Notes: generated by a model not told the origin, from the letters alone. A stretch of 64,000 bases of DNA from Oceanisphaera profunda (GCF_002157895.1 NZ_CP021377.1:868001-932000), one strand, 5' to 3'. Positions 38,848 through 47,242 are shown, counted from the first letter of the stretch. Translations and numbers: made by a program.

Positions 38848-38879
38848 GCCCAGAGCTAGAAGCCAAGTAACAGTTCATA
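38845..38879 (+). repeat. Heptad-like array at the yejM stop
   Basis: Units TAAGCCC, AGAGCTA, GAAGCCA, AGTAACA, GTTCATA start with the yejM stop codon. The similarity between units is low but the period and stop triplets hold. Confidence 0.5.
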
Positions 38880-39087
38880 ACTCGTGTGGATTGAGTAGCA
38901 AACTTGCCCTTAGAGACTCAAGATTTTTTGCCACGGAAGAGTTCACAAGCGACCAGTAATAGAGCTTCCTGATTACCCACAAAGATCAGCCATGTTTCAG
39001 TGAATTCAGCATCAATTAATTCAATAGGTTACAGTGAAGTGCCCGCCTATTCGGTAAAGAATATGAGGCTCAGTTTGGTATTTTGAC

Positions 39088-39193
39088 CTTGTAGGGGCCA
39101 ATTTATTCGGCCCGGTTTGGTGTTTTGGTTTACATCTAAACCTCAGTAACAGCCAGCAGAGCTGGCCTGCCGAATAAATTTGGCAGCTACAAA
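39088..39193 (-). repeat. REP-like 106-bp inverted-repeat element, copy A
   Basis: The ends CTTGTAGGGGCCAATTTATTCGGC and (inverted) CTTTGTAGCTGCCAAATTTATTCGGC pair with each other. The inner GGCCAGCTCTGCTGGC hairpin and AAACC tract match copy B (48102-48207) in the opposite orientation. It resembles REP sequences of the TGTAGGAGC type in pseudomonads. Confidence 0.75.
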
Positions 39194-39415
39194 GAACAAA
39201 CCGAAACAGGGTGCATTAGGCTGAGGCTCATACGTAATCAGGTAGAGCTTTGAGGGTTAAGATCTTACCCCTTAATAACTTGGCATTTTTCGCGCTTATA
39301 TCTATTTTCCGTGGCTTCCGTGGCAGAGAAGATCTTTAACCTTAATCTTTAACGGGCTGCTTAGCAGAAGATATTAGGGTTTAAAACAAGTAGGTGGTCC
39401 TTAGCCTGCGCCCAT

Positions 39416-39452
39416 AAAAAAACACCGAACTGATGAGGTTCGGTGTTTTTTT
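39416..39452 (-). terminator. Terminator of the NlpC-like gene
   Basis: Strong stem AAAAAAACACCGAAC / GTTCGGTGTTTTTTT with a 7-nt loop, 42 bp past the stop. It could work in both directions. Confidence 0.9.
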
Positions 39453-39493
39453 ACTAACTACTGATAACTTACGGCTGAAAGCGGCGCGTTAAA

Positions 39494-40021
39494 TTATTCA
39501 CTGCCTAATAAGCGGCGCGCTTGCCAGTAGCGGCTGCGCCAATACACGTTGTCTAACCGCGAAATGGTCACACCGACACTGGAAGAGGCATGAGCAAATT
39601 TACCATCACCAACATAAACGCCATTATGTTGAGTGCGGCCGGTACGAAAGAACACTATGTCGCCGGGCTCTAACTCTTGCTTGCTAATTTCGTAACCCAG
39701 CTCCACTTGTTCATAGGTGCTTCTGGGCAGCTCCATGCCATAGGCTTCTTGATACATATTGCGCGTAAAGGCCGAACAATCGATACCTTGATCATCTACA
39801 CCACCAAAACGGTAAGGCGTGCCTCGCCATCTTTGATACGCTTGAGTTAAGTTACGCATGGAGCTCAGAGTCTGCTTTCGCTTCATCGGCACCGTACTGA
39901 TACTGTAAGTTAGGGAAGAAGTAGGCTTTTTTGCAACCAACTTTTTTCCTGACTCTTGCTTGGGGCTGCTACTGCAACCGGCAATCAGCAATAAGCCGCA
40001 AAGAATAATTACCTTTTTCAT
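39494..40021 (-). CDS. NlpC/P60-family lipoprotein endopeptidase
   Basis: A 175-residue lipoprotein (lipobox Cys16, LIAGCSSS) with an NlpC/P60 domain at about 62-170. The catalytic set is Cys82 (GIDCSAFTRNMY), His132 (HNGVYVG) and His144 (FAHASS). Such enzymes cut D,D- or L,D-type peptide bonds in peptidoglycan. The C-terminal LDNVYWRSRYWQARRLL is closest to E. coli NlpC, while the size is near MepS (Spr), so no symbol is given. NlpI, the adaptor for MepS, is elsewhere in the window. Confidence 0.88.
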   Translation of the reverse strand: MKKVIILCGLLLIAGCSSSPKQESGKKLVAKKPTSSLTYSISTVPMKRKQTLSSMRNLTQAYQRWRGTPYRFGGVDDQGIDCSAFTRNMYQEAYGMELPRSTYEQVELGYEISKQELEPGDIVFFRTGRTQHNGVYVGDGKFAHASSSVGVTISRLDNVYWRSRYWQARRLLGSE

Positions 40022-40138
40022 AAGAATATGGCAACCAGTTGTTAATAGGGAGTAGTGTTAACAATAATGGATATTGATGATAATAAATATTAATCGCACT
40101 GATAGTAGTGCAGAAGGTAGGGGCTTTGCAAAAATATT

Positions 40139-40936
40139 ATGAGTAGAAACAAGGTTATTTTTACCCAGCTGCTGATCTGTGACGCAGATCACCTCATTTT
40201 ACCCGCCAATGCCCAATGTTCACTGTCAGCGCCGGAGCGGCTTCGTCTGGCACAGATAGCGAATCCAGTGCCGGCTAAGCTGTTTCTGCTGGGTCGTTAT
40301 CTGCTGCGCCAACTGTTGGCGCCCAGACTCCTACTTAGTCCGTCCCAGATCCCAATTTCGATAAATAATAAAGGCAAGCCAGCCTTAGTTATACCTGATA
40401 AATGCCCGCCTAGCAGCCTGCAGCCCGCCAGCTTACTGCCCGACGAATCAAACCCTAACTGGCACTTTAATATCAGCCACACCGGCAGCCTATTGGCGCT
40501 AGCTATCAGCAATCAGGCGCCCTTGGGCGTGGATCTGGAATCGCGCCAGCTATCAAGCACTCAAATACAGCGCTTAGCACGCCGTTACTTTAGTGAAGAC
40601 GAGCAAGCTTGGCTGGCTCAGTATCCGGAGTCTGAACATTTTTTGCGGTTATGGACCATCAAAGAAGCCGTACTTAAAGCACACGGTGGGGGCATTGCCA
40701 ATAACTTAAGCGCCGTGCACTGGCAGCCCTACCAAGATTATGCCCAGTTTGACGAGCAGCACTATCAGTTGCAGCATTTTTTATTGCAGGAGGATAAAGA
40801 TACCAGTAGCCGTCTGACTCTTGCCATACAAGGCGCTCAGGCTGCGCCATTGGAGCTATTGAGCGTGGCTGATTTAGGGCTAACGCTTGAAATTAGCGGT
40901 GATCAGCCCAACATATGTGTAAGCCAAGGCATATAA
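40139..40936 (+). CDS. Sfp/EntD-type 4'-phosphopantetheinyl transferase
   Basis: A 265-residue protein with the PPTase signatures GVDLES (Asp132 and Glu134, metal) and WTIKEAVLKAHG (Lys175, Glu176). It transfers the phosphopantetheine arm from CoA to carrier proteins. No NRPS or PKS gene is nearby, so it is an orphan that may serve a distant cluster or the ACP of another system. It is followed 38 bp later by the CnoX gene. The ribosome site before the ATG is poor. Confidence 0.87.
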   Translation: MSRNKVIFTQLLICDADHLILPANAQCSLSAPERLRLAQIANPVPAKLFLLGRYLLRQLLAPRLLLSPSQIPISINNKGKPALVIPDKCPPSSLQPASLLPDESNPNWHFNISHTGSLLALAISNQAPLGVDLESRQLSSTQIQRLARRYFSEDEQAWLAQYPESEHFLRLWTIKEAVLKAHGGGIANNLSAVHWQPYQDYAQFDEQHYQLQHFLLQEDKDTSSRLTLAIQGAQAAPLELLSVADLGLTLEISGDQPNICVSQGI

Positions 40937-40974
40937 GCCCTTAAATTTTTTCTTATCCAGCGAGATGCGTATCT

Positions 40975-41811
40975 ATGATAGTTGACATCAATGTACAGAA
41001 TTTTCAGCAAGCGTTAATTGACGCCTCCATGGCTAAAACCGTGGTGATTTTCTTTCATGCAGAGGCAGTGCCCGAATGCCTAGCCATGAGCCCAGTGCTG
41101 GAAAGACTGATTGGCGACCATCACGCCCAACTGGATTTAGCCCGTGTCGACGTAGCAGACCCCCAACTGCAAAGCTTGGCCTCGCAATTAGGCCTGCGCG
41201 CGTTGCCGGCTATGGTGGCCTTTAAAGACGGTCAACCGGTAGATGTGTTAGAAGGCCCCCAAGACGAAGCGGCCATTACCAACTTCTTAGCGCCCTACCA
41301 GCCCAACGAGGCGGAGTTATTGCTGGATGAAGCCAAGCAGACCCTAGGCACTGACCCACAAGCGGCCTATGGCCTGTTACAGCAAGCTCGCGCCCTAGAA
41401 GACAGCCCAGCTATTCGCCTTTACTTGGCGGAAGCGGCGCTGGCCTTAAATAAGCTGGAAGAAACCAAGCAATTACTCGCCAGCATCGGCATGGCGGATC
41501 AAGATAGCCAATATCAGCATATTTTGGCGCGTTTAGAGCTGGCAGAAGAAGCTGCCGATAGCCCAGAGATCCGTGAATTAGAAGAAAAGCTGGCCGCAGA
41601 GCCTGAGTCCTTGAGCTTAAAAGAAGAATTGGCAGTGCAGTTATTTCAAGCGGGTCGCCAAGAAGAAGCGTTGCAATTACTGGTCAGCGTATTGCAAAAA
41701 GATCTGGCCTTTGGTGATGCCAGAAAACACTTCTTAGATATGTTGATCACCTTAGGCGCAGACCCTATTGCCTCAACTTATCGCCGCAAGCTATACAGTA
41801 TGCTTTATTGA
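40975..41811 (+). CDS. cnoX: CnoX/YbbN-type thioredoxin-TPR chaperone
   Basis: The 278-residue protein has a thioredoxin fold at 1-108 without a redox CxxC (the site reads AVPEC) and TPR-like helices from about 112 to the end. CnoX in E. coli holds unfolded proteins under hypochlorous stress and cooperates with GroEL. The cis-Pro loop LRALPAMVAF is kept. The TGA stop is followed by a class B heptad array. Confidence 0.88.
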   Translation: MIVDINVQNFQQALIDASMAKTVVIFFHAEAVPECLAMSPVLERLIGDHHAQLDLARVDVADPQLQSLASQLGLRALPAMVAFKDGQPVDVLEGPQDEAAITNFLAPYQPNEAELLLDEAKQTLGTDPQAAYGLLQQARALEDSPAIRLYLAEAALALNKLEETKQLLASIGMADQDSQYQHILARLELAEEAADSPEIRELEEKLAAEPESLSLKEELAVQLFQAGRQEEALQLLVSVLQKDLAFGDARKHFLDMLITLGADPIASTYRRKLYSMLY

Positions 41812-41815
41812 GTAA

Positions 41816-41857
41816 TAGCGCCCGACGCCCAGCACCAAGCGCCGAGCTAAAATAGAG
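41816..41857 (+). repeat. Class B heptad array after cnoX
   Basis: Units TAGCGCC, CGACGCC, CAGCACC, AAGCGCC, GAGCTAA, AATAGAG in exact register, 5 bp after the stop. This is the clearest example of the TAGCGCC...AGCTAA layout. Confidence 0.85.
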
Positions 41858-41868
41858 CAAAACCGGAT

Positions 41869-41892
41869 CCTGACTTTCGTCAGGAAGACGGC
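41869..41892. repeat. 24-bp palindromic repeat, copy 1
   Basis: CCTGACTTTCGTCAGG followed by AAGACGGC. It fits the consensus CCTGAYKTYCRTCAGG-AAGRCGGC shared with copies at 43401 and 46481. Confidence 0.8.
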
Positions 41893-41896
41893 AGAA

Positions 41897-41929
41897 AAAA
41901 GCCCCGCACCTTCTAGGTGTGGGGCTTTT
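41897..41929. terminator. Bidirectional terminator between cnoX and the NSS transporter gene
   Basis: Stem AAAAGCCCCGCACCT / AGGTGTGGGGCTTTT with a TCT loop, between convergent genes. Confidence 0.9.
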
Positions 41930-41931
41930 GT

Positions 41932-41968
41932 TTAGCTGGGCGCCGGGCGCTCGGCCCTCGGCGCTAGT
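41932..41968 (-). repeat. Class B heptad array at the NSS transporter stop
   Basis: Plus-strand units TTAGCTG, GGCGCCG, GGCGCTC, GGCCCTC, GGCGCTA. On the gene's sense strand it reads TAGCGCC...CAGCTAA, starting 2 bp after the TAA stop. Confidence 0.82.
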
Positions 41969-43306
41969 TTACCAATTACTGGCGATGACCAAGATAACCA
42001 ATAACGGGCAAACCACACGCACGTAAGTGGGCCAGATCCGCCAGAATAAGCTGTTGGCCAGCTCAGGTGTGCCTTGTACCAACTCTTCAAATAACTTAGC
42101 CCGCCCCCACATCCAACCGCCTAACAGCACGAAGCCCAAGCCGACTAAAGGTTGAATTTGCTGGGTAGACAAGCGAATAACGAAGCCAAACAAGCTGCCA
42201 AAATTAAAGCAGATAATCACGCTCAGCACCGCCAATCCTGTGCCCAATACCCAAGTCATGAACGGCCGCGAGGCTTTAAAGCGCTCGGTGGTATAAGACA
42301 CCGGCACTTCTAACATAGAAATCGACGACGTCAGGGCCGCTATGGCCATTAACACAAAAAACACCAGCGACATCACCAGCCCAGACGGCCCCATGGTCTC
42401 GAATAAGGCAGGCAGCACGGTAAAGACTAAGGTGTCAGAGTCCAGCAGACTGCCGTCATCGGCAAAAATAGTCACGCCGTTATTCATGGCCACAAACATG
42501 GCCGGTAAAATTACTAAGCCCGCTAAAAAAGCCACACCGGTATCGAGTAAGGTAATTTGCAGCGCAGTGCGCGGAATGTTTTCTTGCTTACTCAGGTAAG
42601 AGCCATACATCAACATGGAGCAGCCACCTATGGTCAGCGAGAAAAACGCCTGCCCCATGGCACTCACCAATAATTTAGGCTCTAAGACTTTGCTAAAATC
42701 CGGTACTAAATAATGCTTGAGGCCAGCCATGGCGCCTTCTTGGGTGAGGATATAAAAAAACAGCACCAAAAATAGCACAAATAAGGCCGGCATTAGCCGA
42801 GCAGACCAACGCTCGATGCCGTTGCGCACACCCGCTTGCACCACCAGAATTGTTAGCAAATAAAAGATCAGGGTGCCCACAATATTGCGGCCCAAGCCAA
42901 AGGCTTGCAGCCACTCGGTGGCACTGTCCCAGCCCATTAGCCGCGTCATGGCCGCAGCCAAGAAGGCCAGCAGCCAACCGGCAACGATGGCATAAAAGGT
43001 TAACACTAGGCTTGGCACCAACATGCCCAAATACCCCACGGCCGCGGCGAGCCGCTTTTGTATGCCACTGCGGCCCAGCTTTCGCACTGAGTCCACGGGG
43101 TTAGCTTGGCCGTAGCGCCCGATGGCCACTTCCATCACCAACATGGGAAAGCCCAGCAGCATCACCAAGAATAGGTACGCCATTAAGAAGGCGCCGCCAC
43201 CATTGCTGGCCGCTTGTGTGGGAAAACCCCAAATGTTACCTAGCCCTACCGCGGCACCTGCCGCCGCCATGATAAAGCCAAAGCGTGAGCCAAAATGTTC
43301 TCTCAC
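41969..43306 (-). CDS. Neurotransmitter:sodium symporter (NSS, LeuT-like) family transporter
   Basis: Polytopic inner-membrane carrier (445 residues, about 11 helices) of the SNF family, which imports amino acids or amines with sodium. The first helix has GAAVGLGNIWGFPTQAASNGGGAFL, the sodium and substrate site of LeuT relatives. GTG at 43306 is chosen because AGGA lies 7 nt upstream and the product begins REHFGSRFGFIMAA. The in-frame extension to 43372 is not family-like. The substrate cannot be read from sequence. Confidence 0.9.
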   Translation of the reverse strand: MREHFGSRFGFIMAAAGAAVGLGNIWGFPTQAASNGGGAFLMAYLFLVMLLGFPMLVMEVAIGRYGQANPVDSVRKLGRSGIQKRLAAAVGYLGMLVPSLVLTFYAIVAGWLLAFLAAAMTRLMGWDSATEWLQAFGLGRNIVGTLIFYLLTILVVQAGVRNGIERWSARLMPALFVLFLVLFFYILTQEGAMAGLKHYLVPDFSKVLEPKLLVSAMGQAFFSLTIGGCSMLMYGSYLSKQENIPRTALQITLLDTGVAFLAGLVILPAMFVAMNNGVTIFADDGSLLDSDTLVFTVLPALFETMGPSGLVMSLVFFVLMAIAALTSSISMLEVPVSYTTERFKASRPFMTWVLGTGLAVLSVIICFNFGSLFGFVIRLSTQQIQPLVGLGFVLLGGWMWGRAKLFEELVQGTPELANSLFWRIWPTYVRVVCPLLVILVIASNW

Positions 43307-43400
43307 TTTTCTATCCTTTATTGCGTTAAACCGTGAATTTAAAACCAATATGCAAACATAGAGCCCGACCAAGGAAAAACCTTCGTCGTCATACCGCGAC

Positions 43401-43424
43401 CCTGATGTTCATCAGGAAGACGGC
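43401..43424. repeat. 24-bp palindromic repeat, copy 2
   Basis: CCTGATGTTCATCAGG followed by AAGACGGC, preceded by GTCGTCATACCG, which also precedes copy 3. Confidence 0.8.
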
Positions 43425-43445
43425 ATAAGTACAACACACCGTCTT

Positions 43446-43466
43446 TTAGCTGGGCGCTGGGCACCC
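43446..43466 (-). repeat. Short class B heptad array after perM
   Basis: Three plus-strand units TTAGCTG, GGCGCTG, GGCACCC. The sense-strand reading ends in CAGCTAA, 18-38 bp past the perM stop. Confidence 0.6.
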
Positions 43467-43484
43467 TGTTTTAGTTCTGTAGCC

Positions 43485-44564
43485 TTAAGCCTCTTTGTGT
43501 TCTATGGCTGGCACTGGGTCATCGCCCGGCCAAGCGTTAAACACGGCTTTCACTAGTGTTGCTAGCGGAATGGCAAAAAACACCCCCCAAAAGCCCCATA
43601 GTCCGCCAAAGATCAGAACCGCCATAATAATGGCTATCGGATGCAGGTTTACCGCTTCTGAAAACAAAATCGGCACTAATACGTTGCCATCCAGCGCTTG
43701 AATAATGCCGTAAGCGACGATTAAGTAAAAGAACGGTGGGGTAAAGCCCCACTGAAACAAACCCACCATGGCTACGGGTACGGTAGCCGCCGCCGCACCT
43801 ATATAAGGGATCAGTACCGAGAAGCCCACCAACACCGACAGCAACAAGGGATAGCGCAAGTCGAGCAGCATAAAGGTGATATAACTAACGCCACCAACAA
43901 TACAGATTTCTATCACCTTACCGCGCACATAGTTGGCAATTTGTACGTTCATTTCTCGCCATACTCGCGATACCAACTCGCGATTTCTTGGTAGAAAACG
44001 CCGGCTGCTGTTCATTAATTGACGCTTATCTTTGAGCATAAAGAACACCAGCACCGACACCAAAATCAGATACACCATCAGCACAGCCGCATTGGTCAGA
44101 GAGCTGAATGACACACTGACAATGGCATTAGCCGAGCCCAGCAAGCGGCTGCGCCCATCGTCAAGTATGCTTTGCATCAAGGTCACATCCACAATCTCTG
44201 GGTAGCGCTCGGGCAGTGTGAGCAATGCGTCTTGGGTGCTGGTGATCATGGTGGGTATTTCACGAGCCAAGTTGGCCATTTGCGATAAAAAGGTCGGCAC
44301 TATACTGATCAACGAGACCACCACCACTATGGCGAATAGTAGTTGTACGACTGCCGTCGCCAATACCCGTCTAAGCCCCCAACGTTCGAGGCGACTGACC
44401 GGCCAATCCAATAAATATGCGATCACCACAGCGGCAAAAAATGGCGCCAAAATATGGCCGAGAAAATACACCACCACAAAGCCAAATAGCAGGCTTAAAA
44501 ATAGCGCCACCGCACCGGGATCCGTAAAACGAGTCCGATACCAATGCTTAATAACGTCTAGCAT
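43485..44564 (-). CDS. perM: AI-2E/PerM-family permease
   Basis: A 359-residue protein with about eight membrane helices. The PFFAAVVIAYLLDWPVSRLERWGLRR and PYIGAAAATVPVAMVGLFQWG blocks and the LVPILFSEAVNLHPIAIIMAVLIFGGLWGFWGVFFAIPLAT end are typical of the UPF0118/PerM family. Members include sodium/proton antiporters and autoinducer exporters; PerM's substrate is unknown. It lies 12 bp after a TusA-like gene and near bepA, as in many gammaproteobacteria. Confidence 0.88.
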   Translation of the reverse strand: MLDVIKHWYRTRFTDPGAVALFLSLLFGFVVVYFLGHILAPFFAAVVIAYLLDWPVSRLERWGLRRVLATAVVQLLFAIVVVVSLISIVPTFLSQMANLAREIPTMITSTQDALLTLPERYPEIVDVTLMQSILDDGRSRLLGSANAIVSVSFSSLTNAAVLMVYLILVSVLVFFMLKDKRQLMNSSRRFLPRNRELVSRVWREMNVQIANYVRGKVIEICIVGGVSYITFMLLDLRYPLLLSVLVGFSVLIPYIGAAAATVPVAMVGLFQWGFTPPFFYLIVAYGIIQALDGNVLVPILFSEAVNLHPIAIIMAVLIFGGLWGFWGVFFAIPLATLVKAVFNAWPGDDPVPAIEHKEA

Positions 44565-44576
44565 GCAATTCGTTCC

Positions 44577-44822
44577 TTATGGTGCTTTGGTAATGAGTAA
44601 GATCAGCAGATGGCCATCGTCACTTTCTTCGGTGAGTCCGTGCCCCATGCGTAATAAATAGGAAGGAATATCTTGGCGGGATCCCGCATCTGAGATACAT
44701 AAACGCAATTGTTGTCCTACAGAGGCGGTTTTAAGCCACACTTTCATGCGCAGTAATGGCAGCGGGCAGCGCCACGCACTTGCATCCAGTGTTTCCACCT
44801 TATCTTCGGTAAAAAATGACAC
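44577..44822 (-). CDS. TusA/SirA-like sulfurtransferase protein
   Basis: An 81-residue protein with the TusA-family motif WRCPLPLLRMK (Cys19), the sulfur-carrying cysteine position, and a two-layer alpha/beta fold. It is not the canonical tusA by context, but one of the paralogues that often precede perM. Start GTG at 44822 gives the best fit; an overlapping ATG at 44826 is out of frame. Confidence 0.85.
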   Translation of the reverse strand: MSFFTEDKVETLDASAWRCPLPLLRMKVWLKTASVGQQLRLCISDAGSRQDIPSYLLRMGHGLTEESDDGHLLILLITKAP

Positions 44823-44918
44823 TCATTATCCCTTGGCTGGCAACCACAAACAATGCTTGTTACGCCTTATGGGGGCAGGTATTCTGCTACAAGCACACTA
44901 TAAAACAAGGTAATTAAA

Positions 44919-46364
44919 ATGGGTTTTCATGCGACCAGGTTGGCACTGGCGTTTTCTCTGCTGTTCATGGCTCCAACGCAAGCTGCGAATGGCTTGCCCG
45001 ATATCGGTACCGCCGGCGTCAGCGCTATGTCCATTGAGCGAGAAGCCCGTTTTGGTCAGGCCTTTACCCGTTTTGCGCGCGCCAACCAGCCGGTGATCGA
45101 CGATCCAGTACTCAATGAATACGTGACCGACTTAGGCCTGCAGCTATTATCTCAAGCGGATGCGGTGCGGTTTCCGTTTCGGTTTTTACTGATCAACGAC
45201 GACACCATTAACGCCAGTGCCTTTCTCGGGGGCGTGGTGCAGCTGCACACCGGCTTATTCTTGTATGCAGAAAACGAAAGCGAGCTGGCGTCTGTTATCG
45301 CTCACGAAATCACCCACGTGACTCAGCGCCATATTGCTCGCTACCTAGAAGCCCAGTCCCGCAGTACCCCACTCACCGTAGCCGGCTTAGTGGGCTCAGT
45401 GGCTTTAGCCTTGGTTAGCCCACAAGCGGGCATGGCCGCCTTGCAAACCACCCTCGGCTTAAAGATGCAATCGGCCATCAACTATACCCGAGATAATGAG
45501 CTGGAAGCGGACCGCATTGGCTTGCGTTTACTGAGTAATGCCGGCTTTAATCCGGATAGCATGGCCAGCTTCTTTCAAAAACTGGCCGATAAATATCAGT
45601 TTGCCAGCACACCGCCGCCTATGCTGCTCACCCACCCTTTACCCACCAGCCGTATTGCGGAGGCGCGCAGCCGAGCGCAAGATTACCCTAAGAGCCAGCA
45701 CCCGGCCAGCTTAGACTTTCAGTTAGCAAAAGCGCGGGTCATGGTGCGTTTTCAGCGTAACAGTGGCAATGAGTTGCATCTCTTTTTTGAGCAAAAGGCT
45801 AAACAAACCAACGGAGCTTGGCAAACTGACGCCGCCCGCTATGGCCAAGCGCTGGCCTTGCTAAAAATTAATAAAGAAGACTTGGCTCGCCCTCTGCTTA
45901 ATGAATTAGCGAGTCGTCATCGAAATAACATTTTTATTCTAGATGCACTTACCGACTTGGATAACGCCCAAGATAAGCACCAAGCCGCGATTACCCGTTT
46001 ACAACAGGCTCAGCAGCACTTACCTAATAATCAGGTGGTAATGATCAACCTCGCCGATAGCATGCTGCAAGCCGGCCGTTATGCAGAGGCCGTCACTTTG
46101 CTGGATAACTATTTGCGCCGTAATCCAGAAAATCCCTTAGCCTGGGAGTTGATTGCCCAAGCCTATCGCCCCCTCAGTGATGAGTCGGCGTTTCGCCAAG
46201 CCCAAGCAGAAGTGGCCGCACTTAAAGGTCGCTACGACCTGGCCGTCGACCAAATGGAAATTGCCGCTAATCTGTCTAAAGACAGCATGCAGCGCGCCCG
46301 CCTCGGCGCCCGCTTAGTACAACTGCGCCAGCAACAGCAAGAATGGGAAGAGCTGCGCAAGTAA
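44919..46364 (+). CDS. bepA: BepA, periplasmic metalloprotease and chaperone for outer-membrane assembly
   Basis: The 481-residue protein has a signal peptide (to about 22), an M48 protease domain with HEITH (His129, Glu130, His133) and Glu in DNELEADRIG, and a C-terminal TPR domain (about 310-480). It degrades stalled LptD and helps BAM function. Start ATG at 44919. The pairing with the yfgD-like gene downstream is as in E. coli, though a thioredoxin lipoprotein gene lies between them here. Confidence 0.95.
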   Translation: MGFHATRLALAFSLLFMAPTQAANGLPDIGTAGVSAMSIEREARFGQAFTRFARANQPVIDDPVLNEYVTDLGLQLLSQADAVRFPFRFLLINDDTINASAFLGGVVQLHTGLFLYAENESELASVIAHEITHVTQRHIARYLEAQSRSTPLTVAGLVGSVALALVSPQAGMAALQTTLGLKMQSAINYTRDNELEADRIGLRLLSNAGFNPDSMASFFQKLADKYQFASTPPPMLLTHPLPTSRIAEARSRAQDYPKSQHPASLDFQLAKARVMVRFQRNSGNELHLFFEQKAKQTNGAWQTDAARYGQALALLKINKEDLARPLLNELASRHRNNIFILDALTDLDNAQDKHQAAITRLQQAQQHLPNNQVVMINLADSMLQAGRYAEAVTLLDNYLRRNPENPLAWELIAQAYRPLSDESAFRQAQAEVAALKGRYDLAVDQMEIAANLSKDSMQRARLGARLVQLRQQQQEWEELRK

Positions 46365-46480
46365 CCAGCGCTATGCCAAACTAACCCGAAATACCGCCGC
46401 TTGTGGGCCTTATGTTCTTTGTCGTCATACCGAGCTTGCCTCGGTATCTCACTCTTATATTTTAAGATCTCAACCCAAAT

Positions 46481-46504
46481 CCTGACGTCCGTCAGGAAGG
46501 CGGC
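46481..46504. repeat. 24-bp palindromic repeat, copy 3
   Basis: CCTGACGTCCGTCAGG followed by AAGGCGGC. GTCGTCATACCGAGCTTGCCTCGGTATC lies about 30 bp upstream and is itself a palindrome. Confidence 0.8.
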
Positions 46505-46511
46505 TTAAGGA

Positions 46512-46539
46512 CAGCGCCCAGTACTGAGCTAAAAATAGC
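46512..46539 (+). repeat. Class B heptad array downstream of bepA
   Basis: Units CAGCGCC, CAGTACT, GAGCTAA, AAATAGC, sense to bepA but about 145 bp after its stop. Confidence 0.6.
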
Positions 46540-46559
46540 CTATCTTGATTGCTTTCCTT

Positions 46560-46587
46560 GGCGCTAGGCGCTTGGTGCTCGGCGCTA
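46560..46587 (-). repeat. Class B heptad array at the TlpA-like gene stop
   Basis: Plus-strand units GGCGCTA, GGCGCTT, GGTGCTC, GGCGCTA. The last CTA is the gene's TAG stop codon, so on the sense strand the stop opens the TAGCGCC unit. Confidence 0.85.
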
Positions 46588-47058
46588 TTTTTTAGCCCAA
46601 TACTTATCTTGCCAGTCGGCAATATCTTCAGGCTTTAATTCCCCTTGATGGGTGGCCACCAGCTTGCCTTTAGGATCGAGGATCAAGGTGGTTGGTAATA
46701 CTCGCGGTGACTCAAAGGGCCAGTCGCCTTCGAGCTTGGCCGCCACCGGCATGGTCATCTGATAACGCGCGCTTAAGTCTTGTAAGGCTTGGCTTGATAA
46801 GGCATCAAAGCTCACCGCTAATACTGCCGGCCCCGGAGCCGAACCCTTAGCCGCGGCCAACTCATTGAGCAAGGGCATTTCCCGCAGGCAAGGCGCACAC
46901 CATTCAGCAAAGTAATTCACTACCAGCCACTGGCCCTTATAGTCACTTAAGCTTTGTTGCTCACCGCTCGCCAGCGTTAAATTTGGCTGTTCCTTACAGC
47001 CGGTCATTAATGCTATCAGGGTGAGTATTACTACATATCCTGCATTACGTTTTTTCAT
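46585..47058 (-). CDS. TlpA-like thioredoxin lipoprotein
   Basis: The 157-residue protein starts at ATG 47058 (an upstream in-frame TTG at 47061 is not needed). Lipobox Cys21 (LMTGCKE) and a thioredoxin domain with WCAPC (Cys54, Cys57) are visible, and the cis-Pro loop is RVLPTTLILD. It is likely a periplasmic thiol reductant for cytochrome c or oxidised proteins. It is divergent from the arsC-like gene. Confidence 0.88.
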   Translation of the reverse strand: MKKRNAGYVVILTLIALMTGCKEQPNLTLASGEQQSLSDYKGQWLVVNYFAEWCAPCLREMPLLNELAAAKGSAPGPAVLAVSFDALSSQALQDLSARYQMTMPVAAKLEGDWPFESPRVLPTTLILDPKGKLVATHQGELKPEDIADWQDKYWAKK

Positions 47059-47242
47059 CAATCTCGCCCTCTATGACTACTTTTATACCATGCTCAGCAT
47101 TATCACAGTACAATCCCCTCATTCGCACCCAAGTTACATCCTAACCGCACCTAAGGTCACAAACAGGTCTCGCCAAATTAAGGTGTGTAACTTAGGGCCA
47201 TATTGCACCCTCATGGTGCCTCTTATTAATGAGGAGTCTGTA

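Larger units (their letters stand above)
38848..39493. other. Nested inverted-repeat island between yejM and the NlpC-like gene
   Basis: This 646-bp stretch has no gene. From about 38925 to 39335 the left half recurs inverted in the right half: TTGCCACGGAAG, then AGAGCTTCCTGATTAC, then ATGAGGCTCAG, then CTTGTAGGGGCC, around a central 106-bp REP-like element (39088-39193). It looks like a large imperfect palindrome built from several repeat families. Confidence 0.65.

Noticed and set aside
47021-47242. Upstream extension of the arsC-like gene
   Set aside because: It would overlap the divergent TlpA-like gene start and adds sequence not seen in the family; GAGGAG before ATG 47243 sets the start.
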